From: Henriciella sp.
GTDB taxonomy: Bacteria; Pseudomonadota; Alphaproteobacteria; Caulobacterales; Hyphomonadaceae
Assembly (NCBI GenBank): GCA_013213825.1
Contig: JABSQA010000012.1
Location: forward strand, 1 to 43,276
Direction: 5' to 3'
DNA: 43,276 bases
Shown: positions 8,568-16,635 of the stretch, piece after piece
Layout of the letters: each line of letters starts with the position of its first letter
How positions within the stretch are numbered: the stretch's first letter is position 1
Notes under the pieces: generated by a model
Told to the model about the DNA's origin: nothing
The model's database searches: none
Seen by the model: only the letters and a program-made list of their open reading frames with translations
Position numbers and translations under genes: made by a program

Positions 8568-9386
8568 ATGTCCAAACCTTCCGCGCTCGGAAATGTCATT
8601 ATCGAGGCCGCCCGCAAGGCGGGCCGTTCACTCGCCCGAGATTTTGGAGAGGTTGAATATCTGCAAGTGGCCAAAAAAGGCCCTGCGGACTTCGTCTCAA
8701 ACGCCGATCATCGGGCCGAAGATATTATCTATGAGCACCTGACCAAAGCCCGACCTGGCTATGGCTTTGTCATGGAAGAACGCGGCATTGTTGAAGGCAG
8801 CGACAAGACCAATCGATTCATTGTCGACCCGCTTGATGGCACGCTGAACTTTCTGCACGGACAACCGCATTATGCGGTTTCGATTGCGCTCGAGCGCGAA
8901 GGAAAATTGTTCTCCGGCGTCGTCTATGATGTCGCTAAGAATGAGATCTTCTGGGCCGAAACCGGGCGCGGCGCTTGGCTTGGCCAGCGCAAGCTTCGGG
9001 TCGCTGGCCGCAAAAAGCTTGAAGAATCCGTCGTCGCAACAGGCACGCCTTGGATCGGCAAAGCCGAGGAGTACCATTCCCGCTTCGCCGCTGAAATTAG
9101 CATCATGACTCGCAGCGTTGCAGGTATTCGCCGCTATGGGTCAGCCGCCTTGGATTTAGCTTGGGTCGCCGCGGGTCGCTTTGACGGGTTCTGGGAAAGC
9201 CATTTGAATCCGTGGGACATTGCTGCTGGAATGATCCTGGTGCGCGAGGCAGGCGGTGTGACCAGTGAGATCAATGGTGGGGATGTCCTCGAGACCGGAT
9301 CCATCCTCGCGTGCAATGCCGATTTGCACCCACAGATCGAGCGCATCCTGCGCATGGCGGGGAAAAACACCCCTAATGTCGACTGA
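8568..9386 (+). CDS. suhB: Inositol monophosphatase family protein (SuhB-like)
   Basis: A 272-residue member of the Mg-dependent inositol monophosphatase family. Metal and catalytic residues are seen in order: KGPADFVSNAD (about 38-47), MEERG with the catalytic Glu (69-73), VDPLDGTLNF with Asp87 and Asp90 (86-95), and the C-terminal WDIAAGMILVREAGG that supplies the last Asp. In Escherichia coli the orthologue also acts with the Nus antitermination complex in rRNA synthesis; whether this one does is not visible. Co-directional with efp, 14 bases after it, so probably one operon; the next small gene overlaps its 3' end by 11 bases. Confidence 0.92.
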   Translation: MSKPSALGNVIIEAARKAGRSLARDFGEVEYLQVAKKGPADFVSNADHRAEDIIYEHLTKARPGYGFVMEERGIVEGSDKTNRFIVDPLDGTLNFLHGQPHYAVSIALEREGKLFSGVVYDVAKNEIFWAETGRGAWLGQRKLRVAGRKKLEESVVATGTPWIGKAEEYHSRFAAEISIMTRSVAGIRRYGSAALDLAWVAAGRFDGFWESHLNPWDIAAGMILVREAGGVTSEINGGDVLETGSILACNADLHPQIERILRMAGKNTPNVD

Positions 9387-9582
9387 GTTAGAGCACGAGC
9401 CATCTCCTCAACCCAGTGGCCCCATCGCCCGCTTACGTGCGGGCATTAAGTGGCTAAACGCGAATAAAAAGCGGTTCTTTTGGTGGTGGGTGGGTTATCA
9501 AGCGATCAAAGGCATAATCACTTTGTCGCTGATATGGATCCCGCTTCTATTGCTGTGGTTGCGCAGTCGCGGTGAAGCCTAG
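9376..9582 (+). CDS. Small single-span membrane protein, unknown
   Basis: A 68-residue protein starting inside the last codons of suhB (11-base overlap). The first 35 residues are hydrophilic and basic (ARLRAGIKWLNANKKR), followed by an aromatic-rich membrane segment (FFWWWVGYQ... to LLLLWLRSR). The basic-before-membrane layout predicts a cytoplasmic N-terminus. No family recognised. The overlap with suhB argues that it is a real, translationally coupled gene. Its stop overlaps that of the convergent gene by 3 bases. Confidence 0.6.
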   Translation: MSTELEHEPSPQPSGPIARLRAGIKWLNANKKRFFWWWVGYQAIKGIITLSLIWIPLLLLWLRSRGEA

Positions 9583-10277
9583 CTGCCAACGACGGCGGCA
9601 AAGGCAGCAGACGCTGCGACCAGTCCGATCGCCGAGCCCGCAGCGATTGCGACGCGCTTGAGCAGCTTATTGACGGATAGGCGCTTGAAGAAAAAGATCC
9701 CGACTGCGATCAATGGCAAAAGCCCCATCAGATATCCCAAAGTCAGCCCTAAACCCAACCCGCTGGCTGAGGGCGGCGCGACACCATTGACCTCAGCGAA
9801 TGAAACGTCGATTCCAATCATCCGTAATTGCGGGGCCATCTCGAGGCACGAACTGCCGTAGAAAGATACGGCCTCAGTTATTTCCGCCTGACACTTGTCT
9901 CCGAAGGAATACAGCTCCGCAACTGGCGTTGCGATCTGCACCATAATCGAAATGGTGATCACAATGAGCGCGTACGGGATGAGCAAAAATCGCCAAAAAT
10001 ACTTGGTCGACATCGCTCCCTGGGTGGCAACAGATGATGCGACAATCAGGGTTCCGGATACAGCGATACTGACCACCATCACGTCCAAGCCATTGATATC
10101 CCGACCGAAAATATCGCCAAAAAATTTCGCGACGACAGGAAAAATGCCCGCAAACAGACCCGAGATGAATTTCAATGGGCCAACCAGAGCGACCCATGTG
10201 CCGATAAGCTTGACCAGCTGCATCGCCAAAAAGCCGACGCCAAACGTGTCGGACAGTGATCTTAAGATCTGCCACAT
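9579..10277 (-). CDS. Multi-span membrane protein, unknown
   Basis: A 232-residue hydrophobic protein with about five to six membrane segments: GFLAMQLVKLIGTWVALVG, ISGLFAGIFPVVAKFF, a segment near 65-85, FLLIPYALIVITISIMVQI (about 92-112), then a loop of about 45 residues with two cysteines (DKCQAE and SSCLEM) that probably faces the periplasm as a disulfide loop, and two C-terminal segments (GLTLGYLMGLLPLIAVGIFFF and the Ala-rich end). Start follows GAGAGGGA by 7 bases. I do not recognise the family. It stands alone between convergent suhB-side genes and the HNH gene. Confidence 0.7.
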   Translation of the reverse strand: MWQILRSLSDTFGVGFLAMQLVKLIGTWVALVGPLKFISGLFAGIFPVVAKFFGDIFGRDINGLDVMVVSIAVSGTLIVASSVATQGAMSTKYFWRFLLIPYALIVITISIMVQIATPVAELYSFGDKCQAEITEAVSFYGSSCLEMAPQLRMIGIDVSFAEVNGVAPPSASGLGLGLTLGYLMGLLPLIAVGIFFFKRLSVNKLLKRVAIAAGSAIGLVAASAAFAAVVGS

Positions 10278-10338
10278 ACTCTAATCCCTCTCCGCCTTGA
10301 TCATGGCAAAGAGAGACAGTCTTAACAAGCGGTAATGG

Positions 10339-10902
10339 TTAGCTGTTCAGCTCTACATCCCAATAGAGATAGTCCATCCAGGTCTCATGCAGATGGTTGG
10401 GTGGGAATTTGCGACCCATCTCTTGAAGGTAATAATTGCTCGGTCGATTGGGTTTGCGCTGCGGATGCATGCCGCACTCATTCGGCATGCGGCCACCCTT
10501 TTTGAGATTACAGGGCGAACAGGCTGCAACGATATTGTCCCATGTCGTACGCCCACCTTTGGAGCGTGGAATCACATGGTCAAAGGTCAAATCATCCGGC
10601 GAGTTGCAATACACGCATTTAAAGCCATCGCGCAGAAAGACATTAAATCGCGTAAAAGCCGGTACCCGATCCTGGCGTACGAATTCACGCAGCGCGATGA
10701 CCGATGGCAAACGCATCTCGAAACTCGGGCTGCGAACATAGTGATCGTATTCAGCGATAATATCGACGCGATCCAAGAAGACCGCTTTGACGACATCCTG
10801 CCAGGGCCAAAGCGACAGCGGATAATAGGATAAAGGCCGGTAATCCGCATTCAACACAAGCGCAGGACGGCCATTAGGTGGGGTGGAAAGGACCTCAGCC
10901 AT
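10339..10902 (-). CDS. HNH endonuclease family protein
   Basis: A 187-residue protein with an HNH nuclease module. Zinc-binding CVYC (Cys96/Cys99) and CSPC (Cys128/Cys131) flank the catalytic FDHVIPRSKGGRTTWDNIV (about 107-125) containing the Asp-His pair and the Asn of the HNH motif. The N-terminal 90 residues (VLNADYRPLSYYPLSLWPWQD, FTRFNVFLRDGFKC) are the conserved lead-in of a large chromosomal family of HNH proteins in alphaproteobacteria and cyanobacteria, usually not linked to restriction systems. No methylase or toxin partner is nearby, so restriction is not implied. An 8-bp inverted repeat overlaps its start codon. Confidence 0.9.
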   Translation of the reverse strand: MAEVLSTPPNGRPALVLNADYRPLSYYPLSLWPWQDVVKAVFLDRVDIIAEYDHYVRSPSFEMRLPSVIALREFVRQDRVPAFTRFNVFLRDGFKCVYCNSPDDLTFDHVIPRSKGGRTTWDNIVAACSPCNLKKGGRMPNECGMHPQRKPNRPSNYYLQEMGRKFPPNHLHETWMDYLYWDVELNS

Positions 10903-10922
10903 GACAGAATACCTCTGTCATG
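10900..10922 (-). promoter_or_regulatory. Perfect inverted repeat spanning the HNH start codon
   Basis: CATGACAG (10900-10907) and CTGTCATG (10915-10922) are exact complements around 7 bases. On the HNH mRNA the right arm contains the ATG, and the AGAGG ribosome site runs from the end of the left arm into the loop, so the fold would hide the start. It could equally be a protein-binding operator. Seen directly; role inferred. Confidence 0.45.
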
Positions 10923-11084
10923 AGGGTCTTAGAATGTCGAACCTTCGTCTTGAAAGCGATCACTCCTTTTCGATTCGCGCGCAGAATTACTGATTCGCGT
11001 GTCGATCGTATGACATTGATTTTAACTGTCTAGGAGAAATCAAACGCGACCGCCGGGATAGAATCCCCTTGTGGCGCGGGCGCA

Positions 11085-11705
11085 TCAAGGGCGATTGGCA
11101 TTGTACCAATCGTAAAGCAGGTGCGCTGCGACGGCACGAAACGGGCGCCACTGTTCAGCGTGAGCGGAAAAATCCTTTGCCGACAAACGGTTTTCTGCAC
11201 CGCTCAGACGCCGGAAGGCTTCTATTAAACCGACATCGCCATGCGGAAAAGCATCGAGATGACCAATAGCATTCATTAAAAAGGTTTCGGCGGTCCAAGG
11301 CCCGATGCCGCGCACGGCGAGCAAGGTTTTTCGAGCGCCGTCGATTGGCGATTGCGAGAGACGATTAAAATCGAGATCACCCGCCTCAACGGCTGCGGCA
11401 ATCGCCAATAAGTGCTGCAGCTTCGGGCGCGAGAGGCCACACGCACGCAGCTGTTCAGCCTCGTCGTCGAGCACCGCCTTTGCCGTGATTTGGGCAAATC
11501 TGGCATGGACACGCGCCCAAATCGCATCCGCGGCTTTGGTCGAAATCAATTGATAGACGACAATCCGCGCCAGGCTTTCAAAATTCGCAGTAGTGCCGCG
11601 CCAATTCGGCAGGCCGATCGCTCTGTACGCCGTCGCCAATACTGGATCCTGCTCGGCGAGGGTGTCGCAAGCTTGGTGTAGCTTTTCGGCACTTGGAGCG
11701 GTCAT
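11085..11705 (-). CDS. alkA: DNA-3-methyladenine glycosylase II-like (HhH-GPD)
   Basis: A 206-residue base-excision glycosylase of the HhH-GPD superfamily that removes alkylated bases. The hairpin-helix-hairpin is VRGIGPWTAETF (about 131-142), followed at the usual distance by the catalytic Asp in HGDVGL (Asp157). It lacks an iron-sulfur cluster motif, as AlkA-type enzymes do, and lacks the N-terminal beta domain of the E. coli protein, as most alphaproteobacterial forms do. ATGA overlap with plsC upstream makes it the last gene of ftsE-ftsX-plsC-alkA. An upstream role of alkylation response is not indicated by the context. About 180 bases downstream are gene-free. Confidence 0.88.
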   Translation of the reverse strand: MTAPSAEKLHQACDTLAEQDPVLATAYRAIGLPNWRGTTANFESLARIVVYQLISTKAADAIWARVHARFAQITAKAVLDDEAEQLRACGLSRPKLQHLLAIAAAVEAGDLDFNRLSQSPIDGARKTLLAVRGIGPWTAETFLMNAIGHLDAFPHGDVGLIEAFRRLSGAENRLSAKDFSAHAEQWRPFRAVAAHLLYDWYNANRP

Positions 11706-12454
11706 TTTAGTGACGCACGCGTCCGTCCTTGCACGGCCAAGCCTTCCTCCAAGAGCTTGTCGCTTGCGGCTTCGAGCTGTGTTTCCAACTCGGACAACAT
11801 TACTTTGGGATTCATATCACTCGGCAAAGCTGGCAGGACCTCATAGACGACGAGGCCTGGACGGCGGACCATGCCATGGGCTGGCCAGCAAAGGCCTGAA
11901 TTGGTGGCGAACGGTACTAAAGGCACGCCGAGACTTTTGTAGAATGCTCTAATCCCAGCCGGTTTGTATTCCGGCGCTGCACCGGGCAGCGCGCGCGTGC
12001 CTTCCGGATAGATCAGCATTTGCCGGCCCTCATCCTTCACCCGTCGCTTTGCGAGCGAGAGCATACGTTTCATCGTTTTGGCCCCGCCCGCACGGTCAAT
12101 CGCCATCATACGGGTTTTCATCGCGTACCAGCCCAACGCTGGGTACCAGAGCAATTCCCGCTTCATCACAAGAACGGGGTCATCAAACACTAAGAATGGA
12201 AGAAACACATCCAGCATGGCCTGATGTTTCCCAGCAATCAGCACCGGGCCACCCGGAATATGCTCTTGGCCCCGAAACTCGACGCGAATGCCGCAAATCA
12301 ACCGCAGACCGAACACCACAAAACGCGCATAGAGGCGAATGAACCACAGGATCGCGGCGCGCGGCAGCAGCAGAGTCGGCAAAGCCAGAATGCCGAGGAT
12401 CGCCATCCAACCATATAACCATATCACGAAAATGAATGATCGAATGGCGTTCAC
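11702..12454 (-). CDS. 1-acyl-sn-glycerol-3-phosphate acyltransferase-like (PlsC family)
   Basis: A 250-residue membrane-associated acyltransferase, expected to acylate lysophosphatidate or a related lysophospholipid. Motifs: GKHQAMLD, giving the HX4D catalytic pair (His77, Asp82), then YPEGTRALPG (motif III), with a hydrophobic N-terminal helix pair (about 5-50). The HX4D block has Lys in place of the usual Asn/Ser before His. The GTG at 12454 is chosen because it overlaps the ftsX stop in GTGA and gives the family-like N-terminus; the longer open frame upstream overlaps ftsX. Position between ftsX and alkA suggests co-expression with division genes. Confidence 0.88.
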   Translation of the reverse strand: MNAIRSFIFVIWLYGWMAILGILALPTLLLPRAAILWFIRLYARFVVFGLRLICGIRVEFRGQEHIPGGPVLIAGKHQAMLDVFLPFLVFDDPVLVMKRELLWYPALGWYAMKTRMMAIDRAGGAKTMKRMLSLAKRRVKDEGRQMLIYPEGTRALPGAAPEYKPAGIRAFYKSLGVPLVPFATNSGLCWPAHGMVRRPGLVVYEVLPALPSDMNPKVMLSELETQLEAASDKLLEEGLAVQGRTRASLK

Positions 12455-13326
12455 AAAGTGTCCTTCAACGAAGCCAGCACCGTCAATCGCGCCGCAATTC
12501 GGGCGGCTAGACCGGCCATGACGGGCGTGACCAAAAGGATCACGATGTCCCAAAAATCCAAACTCAAACGCGGTAAAAGCTGCGTTTCGACCGAATTAGC
12601 GCCGCCACCAGAAAACACAATAAGCGCGGTGATCATCAACGCAGCGACAGCGCCGCCCAGACCGGCTTGCAAGGCCAGCACCCAGAACCTGCGTTCAAAC
12701 AGGCTCGCAATATAGCGATCTTCGGCCCCCGAAAGATGCAAAACATCAACGATGTCGCGCCGCGCGAGCAGCGCCGCATGTGTTGCGAAGGCGATCACCG
12801 CGATGGCAGTTGCCGATAGAAGTGCGACGATACAGAGCGCGACTAAGCGCAGGACACCCAAAGCACTGCGAACATTATCAGCATAACCCGCATTGCCCGC
12901 GACATCGCCATCCACCCCAACTTCGTTGAGAATGCGTTCGATGTTCGGACTTGGATCGCCAAGGCTAGGATCGGCTTGTACAACCATCAACATGGGGACT
13001 GGTAGCCCGTCCGGCATGCCGCCAGGGCCGAGGCTTGGCTCAAGCAGGGTCTCAACTTCCTCGCGAGACAAGATGCGCGCTTCAAATACTGAGGCGAGTC
13101 CGGACACGCGATCGGCCGCATCTTCCGCGGTACGCCGGTCTGTGTCGCGCATAATGACCGTAATATCGCCTTCAATCTGAGCGCCCCAAGCTTCCGCTGC
13201 CTTGTACGTCCCGCGGGTCGTCAGGGCCGCTAAAGCGGCGAGGAAACAGAGGGCGCCAATGACAAAGAAAAGCGCCGCTTCGCGGGCGTCGCTGGCGGGC
13301 AGAAGCGGCGAATCGCGACGACTCAT
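12451..13326 (-). CDS. ftsX: Cell division protein FtsX
   Basis: A 291-residue membrane subunit of the FtsEX complex. It has a short cytoplasmic start, a membrane segment at about 15-35, a periplasmic domain (about 38-160) and three C-terminal membrane segments (near 158-180, 208-235 and 260-285), the standard FtsX layout. FtsX transmits ATP hydrolysis by FtsE to the periplasmic activator EnvC, encoded at 19.4-20.6 kb in this window. Sequence divergence in the periplasmic domain is usual. Overlaps ftsE by 4 bases and the plsC start by 4 bases. Confidence 0.9.
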   Translation of the reverse strand: MSRRDSPLLPASDAREAALFFVIGALCFLAALAALTTRGTYKAAEAWGAQIEGDITVIMRDTDRRTAEDAADRVSGLASVFEARILSREEVETLLEPSLGPGGMPDGLPVPMLMVVQADPSLGDPSPNIERILNEVGVDGDVAGNAGYADNVRSALGVLRLVALCIVALLSATAIAVIAFATHAALLARRDIVDVLHLSGAEDRYIASLFERRFWVLALQAGLGGAVAALMITALIVFSGGGANSVETQLLPRLSLDFWDIVILLVTPVMAGLAARIAARLTVLASLKDTL

Positions 13327-14039
13327 GTGCTCGCTCCATATTCGACATCGCGCACCAAAAGTCCGTTTGAGAGCCTCAAGACCGGCGAATCGAACTCGCG
13401 CAGCAATTCTAGGTCATGTGTGGCGATGAGAATGGTGGTTCCGACGCGCTTATTCAGCTCAGCGAAAAGACGCATAATCTTTCGACCCATTTCGGGGTCG
13501 ACATTGCCGGTCGGTTCGTCTGCGATGAGCAAGTCCGGTTTGTTGATCAAGGCCCGCGCGATCGCAACGCGCTGCTGCTCCCCGCCCGACAAGGATGGGA
13601 TCGGCGCGTCGACGCGTTCACCGAGTCCAACCCATCGCAACAGGTCGATGACTTCATTACTATACGCGTCAATTTTTTGCCCATCGACCCGCAGAGGCAG
13701 CGCAACATTCTCAAAAGCTGTGAGATGGTCGAGTAGTCTAAACTCCTGAAAAACAACACCAATTCTACGACGGATCGCGGCCAACTGCTTGCGCTTCATG
13801 TCATAAGTCTGACGTCCAAACAGACGAATATTTCCGCGTGTCGGTGCATGCGCGAGATACATTAATTTCAGCAAGGAGGACTTACCCGCCCCAGACGGAC
13901 CGGTCAGGAATGTGAAACTGCCTTGGCGCAACACCAAGTCAATCTCACTCAGCACTTCCCCCGTGCGATCATAGGTCAGACTGACACTGTCTAACCGAAC
14001 CGCAGGTTCGTCGCTTAAATCAGGCCGAAAACGCGACAT
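13323..14039 (-). CDS. ftsE: Cell division ATP-binding protein FtsE
   Basis: A 238-residue ABC ATPase. Walker A GPSGAGKS (47-54), Q-loop VFQEFRLLD (96-104), signature LSGGEQQRV (150-158), Walker B LLIADEPTGNVD (170-181) and H-loop ATHD are all intact; the EPTGNVDP and FQEFRLLDHLTAFENVALPLRV stretches are typical of FtsE. It couples ATP use to septal amidase activation. First gene of ftsE-ftsX-plsC-alkA, divergent from the zinc-ribbon gene across 68 bases which must hold both promoters. Confidence 0.95.
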   Translation of the reverse strand: MSRFRPDLSDEPAVRLDSVSLTYDRTGEVLSEIDLVLRQGSFTFLTGPSGAGKSSLLKLMYLAHAPTRGNIRLFGRQTYDMKRKQLAAIRRRIGVVFQEFRLLDHLTAFENVALPLRVDGQKIDAYSNEVIDLLRWVGLGERVDAPIPSLSGGEQQRVAIARALINKPDLLIADEPTGNVDPEMGRKIMRLFAELNKRVGTTILIATHDLELLREFDSPVLRLSNGLLVRDVEYGAST

Positions 14040-14107
14040 GTAAATCCTTCAGCAATAGGATGTCGGGCATATCGACTATTCCTAAAAATTGAGCGAATGT
14101 CCAAGAT

Positions 14108-14764
14108 ATGATCCTCACCTGTCCAGAGTGCGAGACTCAGTACTTTGCTGAAGACTCTACCATCGGCGAAAGCGGCCGGACAGTGAAGTGCGCCACGTGC
14201 GGGCATTCTTGGTTCGTTGGGCCAGAGGGATCGAGCGCCGAAACCAATCCTTTGGGGGCGCATGAAACCTATCGCCTAAAAGTGCGCGAGCGCCGCCGCC
14301 GAAAAAGCCGGGCTGCGGCGCTAACCGCTTGGTCGACCACCGGAGCGGCCTTGCTGGTGGTTCTTGTCGGTCTCTTGGCGTTTCGGGGCGAAGTGGTGAA
14401 ACGCTGGCCAGAATCCGCTTCAACTTATGCGGCCATTGGCATGCCGGTGAATCGGTTTGGCTTGGAATTCCTGGACACCGAAGCGGAACGGTTTTTTGAT
14501 GGAACGACCCCCATTTTAGAAGTTCGCGGCGCGGTGCAGAATATTGCTGGGCGGTCAGTCTCGGCACCTCTGGTGCGGGTAATCTTGCTTGATGATCAAG
14601 GCGTTGAAGTGGCCCGTGCCTTCGCGCCGGTGACGCCGTCATCCATTCCAGCAGATGCCACCGCCATTTTTGCCGCAAGGGTTGAAAATCCGCCTTTTGA
14701 ATCATTTGAACTTGAACTCGATCTGGTTCCAGCCGATACCGCTCTCGCTGCGAACGGATCCTGA
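14108..14764 (+). CDS. Zinc-ribbon (MJ0042) and DUF3426 membrane protein
   Basis: A 218-residue protein. The N-terminus MILTCPECETQYFAEDSTIG...VKCATCGHSW is the MJ0042-type zinc ribbon with Cys5, Cys8, Cys28 and Cys31. A basic linker (RERRRRKSRA) precedes one membrane segment (about 75-95, AALLVVLVGLLAF). The C-terminal part (about 135-210, ILEVRGAVQNIAGRSVSAPLVRVILLDDQG) fits the DUF3426 beta-sandwich, placed in the periplasm. Function is not established. It is next to ftsE in many alphaproteobacteria; 5 bases separate it from hpt. Confidence 0.88.
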   Translation: MILTCPECETQYFAEDSTIGESGRTVKCATCGHSWFVGPEGSSAETNPLGAHETYRLKVRERRRRKSRAAALTAWSTTGAALLVVLVGLLAFRGEVVKRWPESASTYAAIGMPVNRFGLEFLDTEAERFFDGTTPILEVRGAVQNIAGRSVSAPLVRVILLDDQGVEVARAFAPVTPSSIPADATAIFAARVENPPFESFELELDLVPADTALAANGS

Positions 14765-14769
14765 CGCTG

Positions 14770-15297
14770 ATGAGCCATCCAAAATTTGACACCGTCCTCT
14801 CCGAAGCCGATTTGATGGCGCGGATTGACGACCTTGCGGATCGCTTAGCGCCGCGCCTTTCTGGCGAATGGACCGCGATCAATATTCTCATCGGGGCCAC
14901 ACCTTTTACCAGCGACTTGATGAAGGCACTGGCGCGACGAGACGTTCACCCCGTGCTCGATGCGCTGTGGTTGGAAAGCTATCGCGACGCGCGGGAGAGT
15001 TCTGGTCGCGTTGTGGTTCGCGCCGATATTGCCCGGCAGGTCAAGGATCGTGGCGTGCTGATCATCGATGACGTGTTCGACACCGGACGAACCCTCGCAT
15101 TCGCGCGAACGCATCTCTTGGCCAAGGGCGCACGAGAAGTCATCACGTGCGCGCTCGCCCGAAAGCCCTGGGCGCCTGAAGGCGAAGACAATGTTGATTT
15201 TCATGCCTTTGATGCGCCCGGGCGTTATTTAGTCGGTTACGGCATGGACGATGCGGGCCTCTATCGCGGCCTGCCTTACATTGGCGCGCTCGATTAA
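14770..15297 (+). CDS. hpt: Hypoxanthine phosphoribosyltransferase
   Basis: A 175-residue type I phosphoribosyltransferase salvaging hypoxanthine/guanine with PRPP. The PRPP loop is VLIIDDVFDTGRTL (96-109), preceded by the flexible loop region with LESYRDARESSGRV, where the family usually has a SxY pair, and followed by the purine-side VDFHAFDAPGRYLVGYGMDDAGLYRGLPYIG split here as DFHAFDAPGRYLVGYGMD then RGLPYIG, typical of HPRT. Phosphate-binding IGATPF follows the first strand. Cotranscribed with the zinc-ribbon gene. Its stop overlaps the stop of the convergent hydrolase by 4 bases. Confidence 0.88.
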   Translation: MSHPKFDTVLSEADLMARIDDLADRLAPRLSGEWTAINILIGATPFTSDLMKALARRDVHPVLDALWLESYRDARESSGRVVVRADIARQVKDRGVLIIDDVFDTGRTLAFARTHLLAKGAREVITCALARKPWAPEGEDNVDFHAFDAPGRYLVGYGMDDAGLYRGLPYIGALD

Positions 15298-16064
15298 AGC
15301 CGATCGTCTAACCATTCTAAGATATCGGCAGAGACCTGTTCCGTGCCGGGTTCATCGACAATCCAATGCGCGTGGCGGCCATACTCGATATAATCGCCTG
15401 GCCGCGCCGCTTTAGCATATTTGGCCCCCACTTTTCGAACCGCTTTGATCACTGTCGCTCGGTCTTTCTTGGCCCCGATGGTCAGGGTCGGCACGTTGAT
15501 TTTGCTCTCGTCCACGGCCTCTGGATTGGCGAGATCCATATAGACCCGTCCCGAATCAAACCGCGCCTGTTGATAAATCTCTGCGTGCCTATCCTTCGGG
15601 ACAACATTTAAGACGCCCCAGCTGAAACCGTTTGGACCGACCTTAAACACCCTGCCCGAAACGGTCTTTTGACCGACCTTCAGAATGTTCCAAAAGGTTC
15701 GGACAACCCGCAGATCGTTCACCGTGCAGCCTTCAGGTTGCGCGGGTGTCAAAAATATTCCAGCTCGGACTTTGCCCGCCTCAACCAGTTTCTGGGCGAT
15801 CAAGCCACCCATTGAATGGCCGATAATGACGGGATTCTCCCCGTCACGTTGGGCCAGCGCATCGGACTGTTCTGACACCGCATCACAATAGTCTTTCAGG
15901 GTCAGATCCGCGAGGCCCTCAGGCGGTGTTTCGACGGTTCTCAGATCAGGAAAAAGAGTTGGCGTCTCGCACGTCCATCCCGCCATGACGAAATCGCGTT
16001 TCATACGATCCCAGACGTCGCCACCGCAGCCAACGCCATGCACCATTAACAGTGATTTCGCCAT
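15294..16064 (-). CDS. Alpha/beta hydrolase
   Basis: A 256-residue alpha/beta hydrolase. Seen: LLMVHGVGCGGDVWD with the HG oxyanion motif (about 5-19), the nucleophile elbow GHSMGG with Ser84, and GRHAHWIVDEPG near the C-terminus with the catalytic His. No lid domain motif points to a substrate. The start is either GTG at 16070 or ATG at 16064; GGGAGGG stands 9 bases before the ATG, so the ATG is used. It stands between convergent hpt and the rppH operon, 80 bases downstream of rppH, and may be read through from it. Confidence 0.83.
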   Translation of the reverse strand: MAKSLLMVHGVGCGGDVWDRMKRDFVMAGWTCETPTLFPDLRTVETPPEGLADLTLKDYCDAVSEQSDALAQRDGENPVIIGHSMGGLIAQKLVEAGKVRAGIFLTPAQPEGCTVNDLRVVRTFWNILKVGQKTVSGRVFKVGPNGFSWGVLNVVPKDRHAEIYQQARFDSGRVYMDLANPEAVDESKINVPTLTIGAKKDRATVIKAVRKVGAKYAKAARPGDYIEYGRHAHWIVDEPGTEQVSADILEWLDDRL

Positions 16065-16143
16065 ATTCACCGGCCCTCCCGTCTTATTTTATTTTGTCCC
16101 AGCATAGGGGAAATTCAGCCGCAAAGGAAAGGAAAATCCGTGC

Positions 16144-16635
16144 TCAGACCGGCTCTGACCAGGCTGAAAAACGCTGCGCGACTTCTTCATAGACAGGCCG
16201 TTTAAACGGCACGATTAGACCAGGCACATCCGTCAGCTTCGCCCACCGCCAGGCATCAAACTCGGGCTTATGTTTGTCTAAACGGACATCGCTATCTGAG
16301 CCTTTAAAGCGCAAAGCATACCATTTCTGTCTTTGTCCCAAATAAGGGCCACCCATCCGCCGCAGCAAATCTGGCGGGAAATCGTAATAGAGCCAGTCTT
16401 CAGTTTCTTCGAGAACATCGACCAGTTTGGCGGCCACGCCGATTTCTTCGTCCATTTCCCGCAATGCCGCATCTACAGGGGCTTCCCCAGCATCGACGCC
16501 GCCTTGTGGCATTTGCCATTGAAAAGCGCCTCGACCATTCACGCGGCGGCCGACAAAAACATGTCCAGCTTTCGAGAACAAAGCCAAACCGACATTGGCG
16601 CGATACAGCGCGGGATCTCTTTTTTTATTCGTCAC
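16144..16635 (-). CDS. rppH: RNA pyrophosphohydrolase (Nudix)
   Basis: A 163-residue Nudix hydrolase that removes pyrophosphate from 5' ends of mRNA and starts 5'-dependent decay. The Nudix box GGVDAGEAPVDAALREMDEEIGV is split here as GGVDAGE then REMDEEIGV (about 46-68) with the metal-binding Glu residues intact. RRVNGRGAFQWQMPQGG and DWLYYDFPPDLL are typical of RppH/IalA proteins. ATGA overlap with the YibQ gene puts it at the end of envC-ctpA-YibQ-rppH, an arrangement common in alphaproteobacteria. Confidence 0.93.
   Translation of the reverse strand: MTNKKRDPALYRANVGLALFSKAGHVFVGRRVNGRGAFQWQMPQGGVDAGEAPVDAALREMDEEIGVAAKLVDVLEETEDWLYYDFPPDLLRRMGGPYLGQRQKWYALRFKGSDSDVRLDKHKPEFDAWRWAKLTDVPGLIVPFKRPVYEEVAQRFSAWSEPV

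Noticed and set aside
10339-10902. HNH nuclease as part of a defence or restriction system.
   Set aside because: No methylase, ATPase or immunity partner adjoins it, and the sequence belongs to a widespread lone chromosomal family.
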